Source: Alphaproteobacteria bacterium
GTDB taxonomy: Bacteria; Pseudomonadota; Alphaproteobacteria; Micropepsales; Micropepsaceae
Reading direction: 5' to 3'
DNA length: 21,407 nt
NCBI GenBank assembly: GCA_025935155.1
Contig: JAICVV010000002.1
Location: 1-21,407, forward strand
Positions 14,999 to 21,407 of the stretch are shown here, in pieces; the first letter of the stretch is position 1; the number at the start of each line of letters is the position of its first letter. The notes beneath the pieces were generated by a model. It searched no databases. It saw only the letters and a list, made by a program, of their open reading frames with translations, and was not told where the DNA came from. Both the position numbers and the translations under genes were made by a program.

Positions 14999-17338
14999 TC
15001 AGGCACAGCGGGAGTAGCCGCAGGCGAGGCACGTGTCGCAGGCTTCGATCTTGACGAAGCTGGGCGAGCTGCAGCGTGGGCACGGTTTTGCAGCCACGCC
15101 CTCCGCACCCACGGCCATGGCGCGCGCTTCTTCGGGTACAAGCGATTCGCGCGGCGTCAGGAAGCCGGTGACGATCATGTGCCGCTCGATCACTTCGCCG
15201 ATGGCGGCCAGCAGCGAAGGCACGTAGCGGCCGCTCATCCATTGTCCGCCGCGCGGATCGAACACGGCCTTCAGCTCATCCACCACGAAGGAAACATCGC
15301 CGCCGCGCCGGAACACTGCGCTGATCATGCGGGTGAGGCCCAAGGTCCAGGCATAGGCTTCCATGTTTTTCGAGTTGATGAAAATTTCGAATGGGCGCCT
15401 GCGGCCATCGGCCTGGATATCGTTGATGGTGATGTAGAAGGCATGATCGGAATCCGTCCATTTGATCTTGTAGGTCTGGCCCAGCAGCACTTCCGGCCGA
15501 TCGAACGGTTGCGTCATGTAAACCACGCCGCCTTCGTGCCGGGGTCTCGCGGGCGGCAACGGAAGAGGCAGCGGCGGCTCCGCCGCATTTTCGATCGGCG
15601 CAGGAAGAAGCGGGCCTTCACGCACCTCGGTTTGGCTCGCGACTTCGCCGCGGGCCTCCAGCACGGCACCGCGCGCGACACTCGGCCGGTAGGTCGTGCA
15701 GCCTTTGCAACCGAGCGAGTAGGCTTTGCGGTAGATATCCTCGAATGCTTCGAATGAAATATCGACGGGCACATTGATCGTCTTCGAGATCGAGCTGTCG
15801 ATATATTTCTGCGCTGCCGCCTGCACCGCAAGATGATCGTCCGGCACCAAGGTCTGCGCGCTCACGAAGTAATCTGGCAGCGCCGCGTCCGCGCCACACC
15901 TCGCGCGATAGGTTTGCAGCGCGAAATCCTCGACATCCTGGCTGATGCTGGCGCCATCAGGCCTGAGCACCTTGCGAGAATGGGCATATGCGAACACGGG
16001 CTCAATCCCGCTGGAGATGTTTCCGGCAAACAGCGAGATCGTTCCGGTCGGCGCGATAGAGGTGAGCAGGCCATTGCGGATGCCATGCGCCGCAATGCCA
16101 TGGCGAATATCCTGCGGCAGCTGCCTGATGTTGGGCCGCGCGAGGTATTCGTCACGGTCGAACAGTGGGAACGCACCCTTCTCCTTTGCCAGGTCAACCG
16201 AGGCGCGGTATGCCACATCGCGCAAGCGCGCCAGCCAGCGCTCGATCAGCGTGAGACTCTCCGGTGAGCCGTATCGCGTGCGGCAGAAGATCAGCGCGTC
16301 CGCCAATCCGGTCACACCGAGCCCAATGCGGCGCTTGGCCATCGCCTCGGCGCGCTGCTCCGGCAGCGGAAAGCGCGAGATGTCGATGATGTTGTCGAGA
16401 AACCGCACGCCTGTGCGCGCCAGCTGGTCAAGCTCTTCTTCATCAAGCTGCGCGCCATCCTCGAGCGGCTGCTTCACCAGCCGCGCCAGATTGATGGAGC
16501 CGAGCAGGCACGCGCCATAAGGCGGCAGCGGCTGCTCGCCACAGGGGTTGGTTGCGCGAATGGTTTCGCAATAGGCGAGATTGTTTTCGGCATTAATGCG
16601 ATCGATGAAGATGACGCCAGGCTCGGCCGTTTCATACGTCGCGCGCATAATGCGATCCCACAACTCGCGGGCGCGAACGGTGCGATACACGCGCCCCTCG
16701 AACTGCAGCGGCCATTCCGCATCGCGCTCGACCGCCGCCATGAAGGCATCGCTCACCAGCACCGACAGGTTGAACATGGTGAGGCGGCCGGGTTCCCGCT
16801 TCGCATCGATGAAGGCTTCGACATCCGGATGATCGCAGGCGAGCGTCGCCATCATGGCGCCGCGGCGGGAGCCCGCGCTCATGATGGTGCGGCACATCGC
16901 GTCCCACACATCCATGAACGACACGGGGCCGGAGGCGTCCGCGCCCACGCCGCGCACTTCGGCGCCGCGCGGCCGCAGAGTGGAAAAATCATAGCCGATG
17001 CCGCCCCCCTGCTGCAGCGTCAGCACTGCCTCGCGCAGGTGCGAGAAGATTCCGTCCATTGAGTCCGGAATCACACCCATGACGAAGCAGTTGAACAGCG
17101 TGACGTTCCGCTCGGTACCCGCGCCGGCGAGAATGCGGCCTGCCGCGAGAAATTTATGGCCAGCCAAGGCGTGCGCGAATTCTGTCGCCCATTTGGTCCG
17201 CTCCTGGGGCGCTTCGCCCTGCGCGGCCGCGAGCGCCACCCGCGCGAGGGTGTCCCTCGGCTCACCCTCAAGCGGCGTGCCGTCCGCCGCTTTCAGGCGG
17301 TATTTCATGTCCCATATCTGGCCGGAAATATCGCTCAT
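14999..17338 (-). CDS. nrdJ: Adenosylcobalamin-dependent (class II) ribonucleotide reductase
   Basis: This enzyme reduces ribonucleotides to deoxyribonucleotides with a B12-generated thiyl radical, independent of oxygen. It has 779 residues. Active-site residues fall at the spacing of Thermotoga NrdJ: C84 (LFNCFVMG) and C277 (YGACLLGS) as the redox pair, N264, thiyl C266 and E268 in ATNPCGEQPL. IAPTGTISLFAGN and SKTINVP are phosphate-binding family motifs. A Pro-rich linker (about 578-600) precedes a TSCPD-type domain (about 605-720), and a Cys-rich tail (CPRC, CDTCLACGYSRC, 753-778) may bind zinc or regenerate the active site. ATG 17338 has GGAGG nine bases upstream; longer readings are unsupported. 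A LexA-type box lies upstream. It heads a probable operon with ycaQ and DUF2125. Confidence 0.95.
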   Translation of the reverse strand: MSDISGQIWDMKYRLKAADGTPLEGEPRDTLARVALAAAQGEAPQERTKWATEFAHALAGHKFLAAGRILAGAGTERNVTLFNCFVMGVIPDSMDGIFSHLREAVLTLQQGGGIGYDFSTLRPRGAEVRGVGADASGPVSFMDVWDAMCRTIMSAGSRRGAMMATLACDHPDVEAFIDAKREPGRLTMFNLSVLVSDAFMAAVERDAEWPLQFEGRVYRTVRARELWDRIMRATYETAEPGVIFIDRINAENNLAYCETIRATNPCGEQPLPPYGACLLGSINLARLVKQPLEDGAQLDEEELDQLARTGVRFLDNIIDISRFPLPEQRAEAMAKRRIGLGVTGLADALIFCRTRYGSPESLTLIERWLARLRDVAYRASVDLAKEKGAFPLFDRDEYLARPNIRQLPQDIRHGIAAHGIRNGLLTSIAPTGTISLFAGNISSGIEPVFAYAHSRKVLRPDGASISQDVEDFALQTYRARCGADAALPDYFVSAQTLVPDDHLAVQAAAQKYIDSSISKTINVPVDISFEAFEDIYRKAYSLGCKGCTTYRPSVARGAVLEARGEVASQTEVREGPLLPAPIENAAEPPLPLPLPPARPRHEGGVVYMTQPFDRPEVLLGQTYKIKWTDSDHAFYITINDIQADGRRRPFEIFINSKNMEAYAWTLGLTRMISAVFRRGGDVSFVVDELKAVFDPRGGQWMSGRYVPSLLAAIGEVIERHMIVTGFLTPRESLVPEEARAMAVGAEGVAAKPCPRCSSPSFVKIEACDTCLACGYSRCA

Positions 17339-17372
17339 CGCGGGCGCCTCCGCCCTCCTTGAGCGGACGCGA

Positions 17373-17401
17373 GAAGTAGCAACTTCGTGCCCGAAAGTCA
17401 A
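17373..17401 (-). promoter_or_regulatory. Candidate nrdJ promoter
   Basis: TTGACT (17401-17396 on the minus strand) is a strong -35 match. TACTTC at 17378-17373 follows after 17 bases but is a poor -10. The leader to the nrdJ ATG would be about 30 bases and contains the GGAGG site. The LexA-type box ends five bases upstream of the -35. Confidence 0.4.
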
Positions 17402-17406
17402 CAAAT

Positions 17407-17421
17407 GTTCCCAACTTGTTC
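17407..17421. promoter_or_regulatory. LexA (SOS) box, GTTC-N7-GTTC
   Basis: GTTC at 17407-17410 and GTTC at 17418-17421 are separated by exactly seven bases, the alphaproteobacterial LexA operator (read GAACAAGTTGGGAAC on the nrdJ strand). It lies between the fmt stop and nrdJ and abuts the candidate nrdJ -35. The motif is short, so chance is possible, but both half-sites are exact and the location is promoter-proximal. Confidence 0.6.
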
Positions 17422-17429
17422 TCAGTTGG
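17411..17429 (-). repeat. 6-bp inverted repeat overlapping the LexA box, just after fmt
   Basis: CCAACT (17411-17416) and AGTTGG (17424-17429) are exact complements around a seven-base loop, starting two bases after the fmt stop. It could be a weak fmt terminator, or only a by-product of the operator sequence it overlaps. No U-tract follows. Confidence 0.3.
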
Positions 17430-17430
17430 T

Positions 17431-18348
17431 TTAGCTGAGTTTGTCGCCGGGGTAGAGCGGAAATCCGCGCGATAATTCCGCAGCGGTCATGGCGGATCTG
17501 CCAGCACGTTGGAGGCGGATCAGGCGCAAAGCGCCTTCTCCACAAGCGACAGTCAAGGGGTCATCCAGAATTTTGCCTGGCGCTCCGCTGCCGGCGGCCG
17601 GTTCGGCATACAGTATCTTCAACCGTTCGCCGTTGGCTTCGCACCACGCTCCGGGCGCGGGTGACAGACCGCGGATCAGGTAATCGATTTCGCGCGCGGC
17701 CTTTGTCCAATCGATGCGTGTCTCTTCCTTTGAAATCTTTTTCGCGTATGTCGCGCCTTCGGCGGGTTGCGGTTGTTCGGCAATGGTGCCGCGCTCCAGT
17801 GCCGCCAGCGCGCGTGCCATGAGATCGGCGCCGAGGCGCGCAAGTTCATCATGCAACTCACCGTAGGTTTTGCGGGCGATGGCAACGCGCTCGGCCATCA
17901 ACACGGGGCCGGTGTCCAGGCCTTCTTCCATGCGCATGACCATGACTCCGGTTGCGGAATCGCCGGCCATGATCGCGCGCTGGATGGGCGCGGCGCCGCG
18001 CCAGCGGGGCAACAGCGAAGCATGCAGGTTGAAGCAGCCTAATCCGGGCGCGTCGAGTATCGGTTTCGGCAACAGCAGGCCGTAAGCGACCACCACGGCT
18101 GCATCGAGATTCAATGCCGCGAATTCCGCTTGCGCCGCTGCATCTTTCAGCGTGACGGGCGTGCGGACGGGAAGGTCATGCGCCCGGGCGAGTTTCTCAA
18201 CCGGCGATGGTTCGGGCGAAAGGCCGCGGCCCTTGGGGCGCGCCGGTTGCGTGTACACCGCAGCGATTTCGTGGCCCTGGCCGATCAGTTCAGTAAGTGT
18301 GGGCACCGCGAACGCCGGCGTGCCCATAAACGCAAGGCGCAAGCTCAC
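17431..18348 (-). CDS. fmt: Methionyl-tRNA formyltransferase
   Basis: This enzyme formylates initiator Met-tRNA with 10-formyltetrahydrofolate for translation initiation. It has 305 residues, the normal length. The N-terminal domain contains [13 protein letters not shown] (6-18), [10 protein letters not shown] (85-94), and the catalytic N107, H109 and D145 in [20 protein letters not shown] (104-123) and [10 protein letters not shown]. The tRNA-binding insertion loop [18 protein letters not shown] lies at 37-54, and the C-terminal domain starts near 205. The start is a GTG at 18348, nine bases after the def stop, with AGAGAG upstream; no better ATG exists, since the next in-frame ATG (codon 8) would cut the first strand. 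It forms a def-fmt operon. Confidence 0.96.
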   Translation of the reverse strand: MSLRLAFMGTPAFAVPTLTELIGQGHEIAAVYTQPARPKGRGLSPEPSPVEKLARAHDLPVRTPVTLKDAAAQAEFAALNLDAAVVVAYGLLLPKPILDAPGLGCFNLHASLLPRWRGAAPIQRAIMAGDSATGVMVMRMEEGLDTGPVLMAERVAIARKTYGELHDELARLGADLMARALAALERGTIAEQPQPAEGATYAKKISKEETRIDWTKAAREIDYLIRGLSPAPGAWCEANGERLKILYAEPAAGSGAPGKILDDPLTVACGEGALRLIRLQRAGRSAMTAAELSRGFPLYPGDKLS

Positions 18349-18357
18349 GCGCGCTCT

Positions 18358-18876
18358 CTAGCTTACCGCTTCGAGGCGGCGGGCTTTCTGCACCTTGCGC
18401 AGCGCCATGGAGCGCTTGAGCTTCGACAGGTAATCGATGAACAGCACGCCGTTCAGGTGATCCATTTCGTGCTGCAGGCAGGTGGAGAGCAGGCCATCGG
18501 CGTCGACGGTCTTCAGCACGCCATCGCGATCAAGGAACTCGGCGGTAATCCGTGCGGGGCGCTCCACATCTTCCCAGATATCCGGCACCGAAAGGCAGCC
18601 CTCCTGCACCACGGTGGTTTCGTCCGATGCCCACAGGATGCGCGGATTGATGAAGGCCTGCGGCGCGCGGCGGCCTTCTTTCTGGGCCAGATCCATCACC
18701 AGCACGCGTTTGGGCACGCCGATCTGGATGGCGGCCAGGCCAATTCCTTCCTCTGCGTACATGCTGTCCAGCATGTCGTCGACGAGCTTGCGGATCTCGT
18801 CATCGACACGGGAAACCGGCTCCGACACGGCTTTGAGGCGCGGATCGGGCGCGGTCAGGATGGGGAGGATAGACAT
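18358..18876 (-). CDS. def: Peptide deformylase
   Basis: This metallohydrolase removes the formyl group from nascent proteins, the reverse step of the fmt product's fate. It has 172 residues. The three family motifs are intact: GIGLAAIQ (44-51), EGCLS (92-96, metal ligand C94) and QHEMDH (135-140, ligands H136 and H140, catalytic E137). The ATG at 18876 matches the family N-terminus (SILPILTAPDPRL). There is no ribosome-binding site before it; instead a near-consensus promoter ends six bases upstream, suggesting leaderless mRNA. The longer in-frame reading from 19137 crosses the promoter and rmuC and is rejected. It leads the def-fmt operon and diverges from rmuC. Confidence 0.96.
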   Translation of the reverse strand: MSILPILTAPDPRLKAVSEPVSRVDDEIRKLVDDMLDSMYAEEGIGLAAIQIGVPKRVLVMDLAQKEGRRAPQAFINPRILWASDETTVVQEGCLSVPDIWEDVERPARITAEFLDRDGVLKTVDADGLLSTCLQHEMDHLNGVLFIDYLSKLKRSMALRKVQKARRLEAVS

Positions 18877-18882
18877 GGGCTG

Positions 18883-18911
18883 GAGATAGGGGTTCCGGCC
18901 CAAGGGGTCAA
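18883..18911 (-). promoter_or_regulatory. def-fmt promoter, probably leaderless
   Basis: On the minus strand TTGACC (18911-18906) and TATCTC (18888-18883) are separated by exactly 17 bases, with a C before each, close to the alphaproteobacterial sigma-70 pattern CTTGAC-N17-CTATAT. Six bases (CAGCCC) separate the -10 from the def ATG at 18876, so transcription should start at or next to the A of the ATG. Confidence 0.6.
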
Positions 18912-18943
18912 GAAAACTGCGGATTTTCCGAAAGAGGGAGTGA

Positions 18944-18958
18944 GTACAAGTAGAGAAC
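18944..18958. promoter_or_regulatory. Degenerate LexA-like box before rmuC
   Basis: GTAC-N7-GAAC differs from GAAC-N7-GAAC at one half-site base. Over 15 bases it matches the nrdJ box, read in the same sense, at 12 positions. It lies directly upstream of a TATAAT-like TAGAAT (18963-18968) that could be the rmuC -10. No matching -35 was found, so the promoter is uncertain. Confidence 0.25.
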
Positions 18959-18998
18959 GGAGTAGAATGCAGCCGAATCGCAAGTCCGGTCCTGTGCC

Positions 18999-20150
18999 AT
19001 GGATGCCGCTTACCTGATTTTGGCTGTCTCTCTCGTCCTTTCTGCCGTGCTGGTTGCGGCCGCGCTGATGCGCAGAAAGCCGGAACCCGCTGAACAACCG
19101 GTGCTCGATCCGCGGCTCGATCACGTAATCGCGGCACAAGGGGAAATCGCCGGCCAGTTCAAGCAAACCATTGCCGCGCAGGCGGAACTTCAACGCACTT
19201 TGTCCCAGCAGATCGATGCCTTGAATCGCCGCGTCTCGGAATCCCTTACTGAGAGCGCAACAAGAACCGCGGCAACCATTACCAGCATTGGGGAACGTCT
19301 CACCGTCATCGATGAGGCGCAGAAGAATATCGCCGGACTTTCGACGCAGGTGATGTCACTGCAGGAAATCCTGTCCGACAAGCAGACGCGCGGGGCGTTC
19401 GGGCAGGAGCGGATGGAGGCGATTGTTGCCGATCAACTGGCACCCACCCATTACGAATTTCAGGCGACGCTTTCCAATGGCAGCCGGCCGGATTGCATTA
19501 TCCGCGTTCCGAATGTGAAAGGCGTTATCGTCGTCGATTCGAAGTTTCCGCTGGAGGCCTACGAAACGTTACGGCAGGCGAGTGACGGCGAACGCAAAGC
19601 CGCCCTCGCGCGGTTGAAAACGGATGTACAGAAACACGTGAAGGATATTGCCGAGAAGTACCTCGTCCCGGGCGAGGTGCAGACGCCCGCCATCATGTTC
19701 GTGCCGTCGGAATCCATTTATGCTGAAATGCACATCTCGTGCAGCGAACTCGTGCAGAGAGCGCGCCGGATGCAGGTAGTGATTGTCTCGCCGCATGTTT
19801 TCATGCTGGCGATCAATACTATCCAGAGCCTGATGCGCGATGCAAAGATGCGCGAGCAGGCGCACAAGATTCAAACCGCTGTGGTCGAGTTGTTGCAGGA
19901 TGTGAAGCGGCTCGGCGAGCGGGTGGGTAATTTGCGCAGCCATTTCGACCGGACCAACAAGGACATTGTTGAAATCGAAACTTCGATGAAGCGGATCGAA
20001 GGCCGCGCTTTGCGCATCGAGCAAGTGGAACTCGCGCTGCCGGATGAGGCAAATGGCGCGACGCCGGCAAGCGAACCGCCGAAATTGAAAGTGATTCAGA
20101 GCGGTCTTCGCGCCTTGAATGCGGCGGAAAGCGTGCCTTCGTCGAGGTAA
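18999..20150 (+). CDS. rmuC: DNA recombination protein RmuC
   Basis: RmuC is a membrane-anchored coiled-coil protein with a nuclease-like fold that limits rearrangement at inverted repeats; its exact activity is unsettled. It has 383 residues. One N-terminal helix (about 4-23, [20 protein letters not shown]) anchors it. A coiled coil runs through about 41-125. The RmuC domain (about 130-345) contains [10 protein letters not shown], the PD-(D/E)xK-like core with [10 protein letters not shown] and [12 protein letters not shown], and [10 protein letters not shown]. Start at 18999 is placed by the anchor helix; no clear ribosome-binding site was seen. It diverges from def and overlaps the convergent recR gene by 55 bases. 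Confidence 0.94.
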   Translation: MDAAYLILAVSLVLSAVLVAAALMRRKPEPAEQPVLDPRLDHVIAAQGEIAGQFKQTIAAQAELQRTLSQQIDALNRRVSESLTESATRTAATITSIGERLTVIDEAQKNIAGLSTQVMSLQEILSDKQTRGAFGQERMEAIVADQLAPTHYEFQATLSNGSRPDCIIRVPNVKGVIVVDSKFPLEAYETLRQASDGERKAALARLKTDVQKHVKDIAEKYLVPGEVQTPAIMFVPSESIYAEMHISCSELVQRARRMQVVIVSPHVFMLAINTIQSLMRDAKMREQAHKIQTAVVELLQDVKRLGERVGNLRSHFDRTNKDIVEIETSMKRIEGRALRIEQVELALPDEANGATPASEPPKLKVIQSGLRALNAAESVPSSR

Positions 20151-20698
20151 TCGAGCTCGCCGCCGACGGGAACGCCGTGCGCAAGGCGCGTCACCTTTAC
20201 GCTGGTCGGCGCCAGCGCATCCATCAGATAGTGCGCCGTGGTCTGACCTTCGACCGTGGCGTTCATGGCAAGGATCACTTCATCCACGCCGTCGCGCACG
20301 CGGGTCAGCAGCGGCCCAACGTTCAATTTCTCTGGCGTGACTCCATCCAGTGCGGAGAGCGCGCCGCCCAGCACGTGATACTTGCCCCGGAAAACACCCG
20401 CGCGTTCCAAAGCCCATAGGTCGGCAACGTCTTCCACCACGCAAAGCACGGCGGGATCGCGCCTTGGATCGCGACAGAGAGAACAGGGCGAGGCGGTATC
20501 GAGATTACCGCAGACTTCGCAATTGCGGATCGCCGTGGCGGCATCGCGCATCGCCGCACCAAGCGGCTCAAGCAGGGTCTCACGTTTTTTGAGCAGCACC
20601 AGCGCCGCACGGCGCGCTGAACGGGGGCCGAGCCCCGGCAATTTCGCAAGCAACTGAATCAGGCGCTCGATCTCCGCGCCGGCCGGCAGCGAAGCCAT
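20096..20698 (-). CDS. recR: Recombination mediator RecR
   Basis: RecR works with RecO and RecF to load RecA on gapped DNA. It has 200 residues, the standard size. The helix-hairpin-helix [14 protein letters not shown] spans about 20-33, the four-cysteine zinc finger uses C60, C63, C72 and C75 ([16 protein letters not shown]), and the Toprim domain starts with [14 protein letters not shown] (85-98). The ATG at 20698 lies two bases after the ybaB stop, so translation is probably coupled. It is the third gene of dnaX-ybaB-recR, a conserved replication/repair operon. Its last 55 bases are also coding for rmuC on the opposite strand. Confidence 0.97.
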   Translation of the reverse strand: MASLPAGAEIERLIQLLAKLPGLGPRSARRAALVLLKKRETLLEPLGAAMRDAATAIRNCEVCGNLDTASPCSLCRDPRRDPAVLCVVEDVADLWALERAGVFRGKYHVLGGALSALDGVTPEKLNVGPLLTRVRDGVDEVILAMNATVEGQTTAHYLMDALAPTSVKVTRLAHGVPVGGELDYLDEGTLSAAFKARRPL

Positions 20699-20700
20699 GC

Positions 20701-21024
20701 TTAACCCGCGCCGGGCACCATGCCGGGCGGCAGGCCCATGTCGCGCGCGAGCCTTTGCATCTGCTCGGCGACGACGAGCTCCACTTTACCTTTGGCGTCC
20801 GCATGCGCAGCGGCAATCAGGTCCTCCACAACCTGCTGCCCGTCCGGCCGCAGAAGAGAGGGATCGATGGAAACCTTCTTCAACTCCGCCTTGCCGTTGA
20901 GCACAAGTTTCACCAGCCCCGCGCCGGACACGCCTTCCGCCTCGATCGTCGCAAGTTGTTCCTGCATCGCGTTGGCGCGCGCCTGTACGTCCTGCGCCTG
21001 CTTGAAAAGTTCTGAGATGTTCAT
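20701..21024 (-). CDS. ybaB: YbaB/EbfC nucleoid-associated protein
   Basis: A 107-residue dimeric DNA-binding protein of the YbaB/EbfC family. The N-terminal helix [20 protein letters not shown] is typical, followed by a central sheet ([21 protein letters not shown]) and a C-terminal helix, with a Gly/Pro-rich end ([11 protein letters not shown]). The start at 21024 overlaps the dnaX stop as ATGA and has GAGGA six bases upstream. It is located between dnaX and recR as in most bacteria. The cellular role is nucleoid binding; no catalytic function is known. Confidence 0.96.
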   Translation of the reverse strand: MNISELFKQAQDVQARANAMQEQLATIEAEGVSGAGLVKLVLNGKAELKKVSIDPSLLRPDGQQVVEDLIAAAHADAKGKVELVVAEQMQRLARDMGLPPGMVPGAG

Positions 21025-21407
21025 GCGAAATCCTCGGAAGTTTCGATTGCGACGCCTGTTCCCGTCTCGGCCGGCCTATCGTGCACGCCGACGATTTCCG
21101 CGCCGGGAAAGCGGTCCAGCACGGCGCGCACCAGCGGCTGCTGCGCAATGGCGTCAAGCTTCGCCTGCGCTGCGGCCTTGCGGGCTTCGGCGATCGTCGG
21201 TGCACCGCCTTCACGTGACACGCTGACCACCCAGCGCGCGCCGGTCCATTCCTTCAGCTTCTGCGCGAGATCGGCAGCAAGCGAATGCGGTGCCTTGTTT
21301 GTCGGCCGGAATTCAATTCGTCCCCGCTCAAGGCGAATGAGGTGCATGTCATTTTCGATATGCACCTTCAGCACCGGCGCACCCTTTTGCGCGGCGAACG
21401 CGGCGAG
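21021..21407 (-). CDS. dnaX: DNA polymerase III gamma/tau subunit, C-terminal part
   Basis: Only the last 128 codons lie in the window; the gene continues beyond the right edge. The reading frame is open to the edge (LAAFAAQKGAPVLKVHIEND). The sequence DMHLIRLERGRIEFRPTNKA, then WTGARWVVSVSREGGAPTIAEA, then QQPLVRAVLDRFPGAEIVGV is the C-terminal region of alphaproteobacterial tau subunits, which contacts the polymerase alpha subunit. The TGA overlaps the ybaB ATG by four bases. The ATPase domains and any programmed frameshift site would lie outside the window. The identification is supported by the ybaB-recR context. Confidence 0.9.
   Translation of the reverse strand, partial: LAAFAAQKGAPVLKVHIENDMHLIRLERGRIEFRPTNKAPHSLAADLAQKLKEWTGARWVVSVSREGGAPTIAEARKAAAQAKLDAIAQQPLVRAVLDRFPGAEIVGVHDRPAETGTGVAIETSEDFA

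Noticed and set aside
14213..15757. 514-codon plus-strand open frame antisense to ycaQ and nrdJ
   Set aside because: It is the shadow of two genes with intact catalytic motifs; its sequence shows no domain, signal or family pattern.
17339..17430. Cobalamin riboswitch or NrdR box upstream of B12-dependent nrdJ
   Set aside because: The gap is only 92 bases, with no B12-box-like sequence and no AT-rich NrdR-type palindrome.
17339..17545. Extension of the nrdJ N-terminus by 69 residues
   Set aside because: The extension covers the promoter, the LexA-type box and the end of fmt; the internal ATG at 17338 has a good ribosome-binding site and begins the conserved sequence.
18130..19017. 295-codon plus-strand open frame across fmt and def
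   Set aside because: It is antisense to both fmt and def, whose catalytic residues are complete, and it crosses the def promoter region.
1..21407. Mobile elements, CRISPR arrays, tRNA or rRNA genes, toxin-antitoxin or defence systems
   Set aside because: I saw no transposase, integrase, regularly spaced repeats, conserved tRNA arms or known defence domains; nearly all of the window is ordinary chromosomal genes.

Overview
The window is a GC-rich, gene-dense stretch of bacterial chromosome that looks alphaproteobacterial. The gene families and their order point there: cycM-type cytochrome c/kdsB/pheA, gloB next to an unusual class I methyltransferase, metX divergent from a tyrC-type prephenate dehydrogenase, fmt-def beside rmuC, and a dnaX-ybaB-recR operon. 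An exact GTTC-N7-GTTC direct repeat, the LexA box used in Alphaproteobacteria, supports this. The Kdo gene kdsB shows a Gram-negative envelope. I cannot name the genus. No insertion sequence, prophage, CRISPR array, tRNA or rRNA was recognised, and no gap exceeds 300 bases.

Left part (1-9.4 kb). A truncated moeB/hesA-type gene diverges from pckA (ATP-type PEP carboxykinase, gluconeogenesis). The gap between them holds a nested inverted repeat and a candidate pckA promoter with a palindrome in its spacer. pckA converges on the kdsB-pheA operon (Kdo activation; phenylalanine synthesis), with a hairpin between them. A membrane-anchored cytochrome c with a long Ala/Pro/Gly tail and a GhrA-like hydroxyacid dehydrogenase follow on the plus strand. 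The dehydrogenase runs into the end of an M17 leucyl aminopeptidase gene with a 4-base antisense overlap. Next come a secreted GlcG/HbpS-like protein, a haemolysin III-family 7-TM protein, and glyoxalase II (gloB).

Middle part (9.4-13 kb). A SAM-methyltransferase-like protein diverges from gloB. A 268-base gap with three inverted repeats precedes a small secreted two-cysteine protein. A 13-bp perfect hairpin separates this gene from metX (methionine synthesis). metX diverges from tyrC (tyrosine synthesis). With pheA, the window therefore holds enzymes for both phenylalanine and tyrosine branches and for methionine. No metW is seen beside metX.

Right part (12.9-21.4 kb). A minus-strand cluster has class II ribonucleotide reductase nrdJ, a YcaQ/AlkX-type DNA glycosylase-like gene starting on the base after the nrdJ stop, and a DUF2125 membrane-anchored protein. 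An exact LexA-type box sits just upstream of a TTGACT -35-like element in front of nrdJ. If real, this is a damage-inducible unit joining dNTP supply to alkylation or crosslink repair, and it is the most interesting hypothesis in the window. Upstream lie def-fmt (N-formyl-methionine cycle), then divergently rmuC, then convergently recR, ybaB and the end of dnaX. The def promoter places the transcription start at or next to the ATG, suggesting a leaderless mRNA; metX and the haemolysin III gene have weaker versions of the same arrangement.
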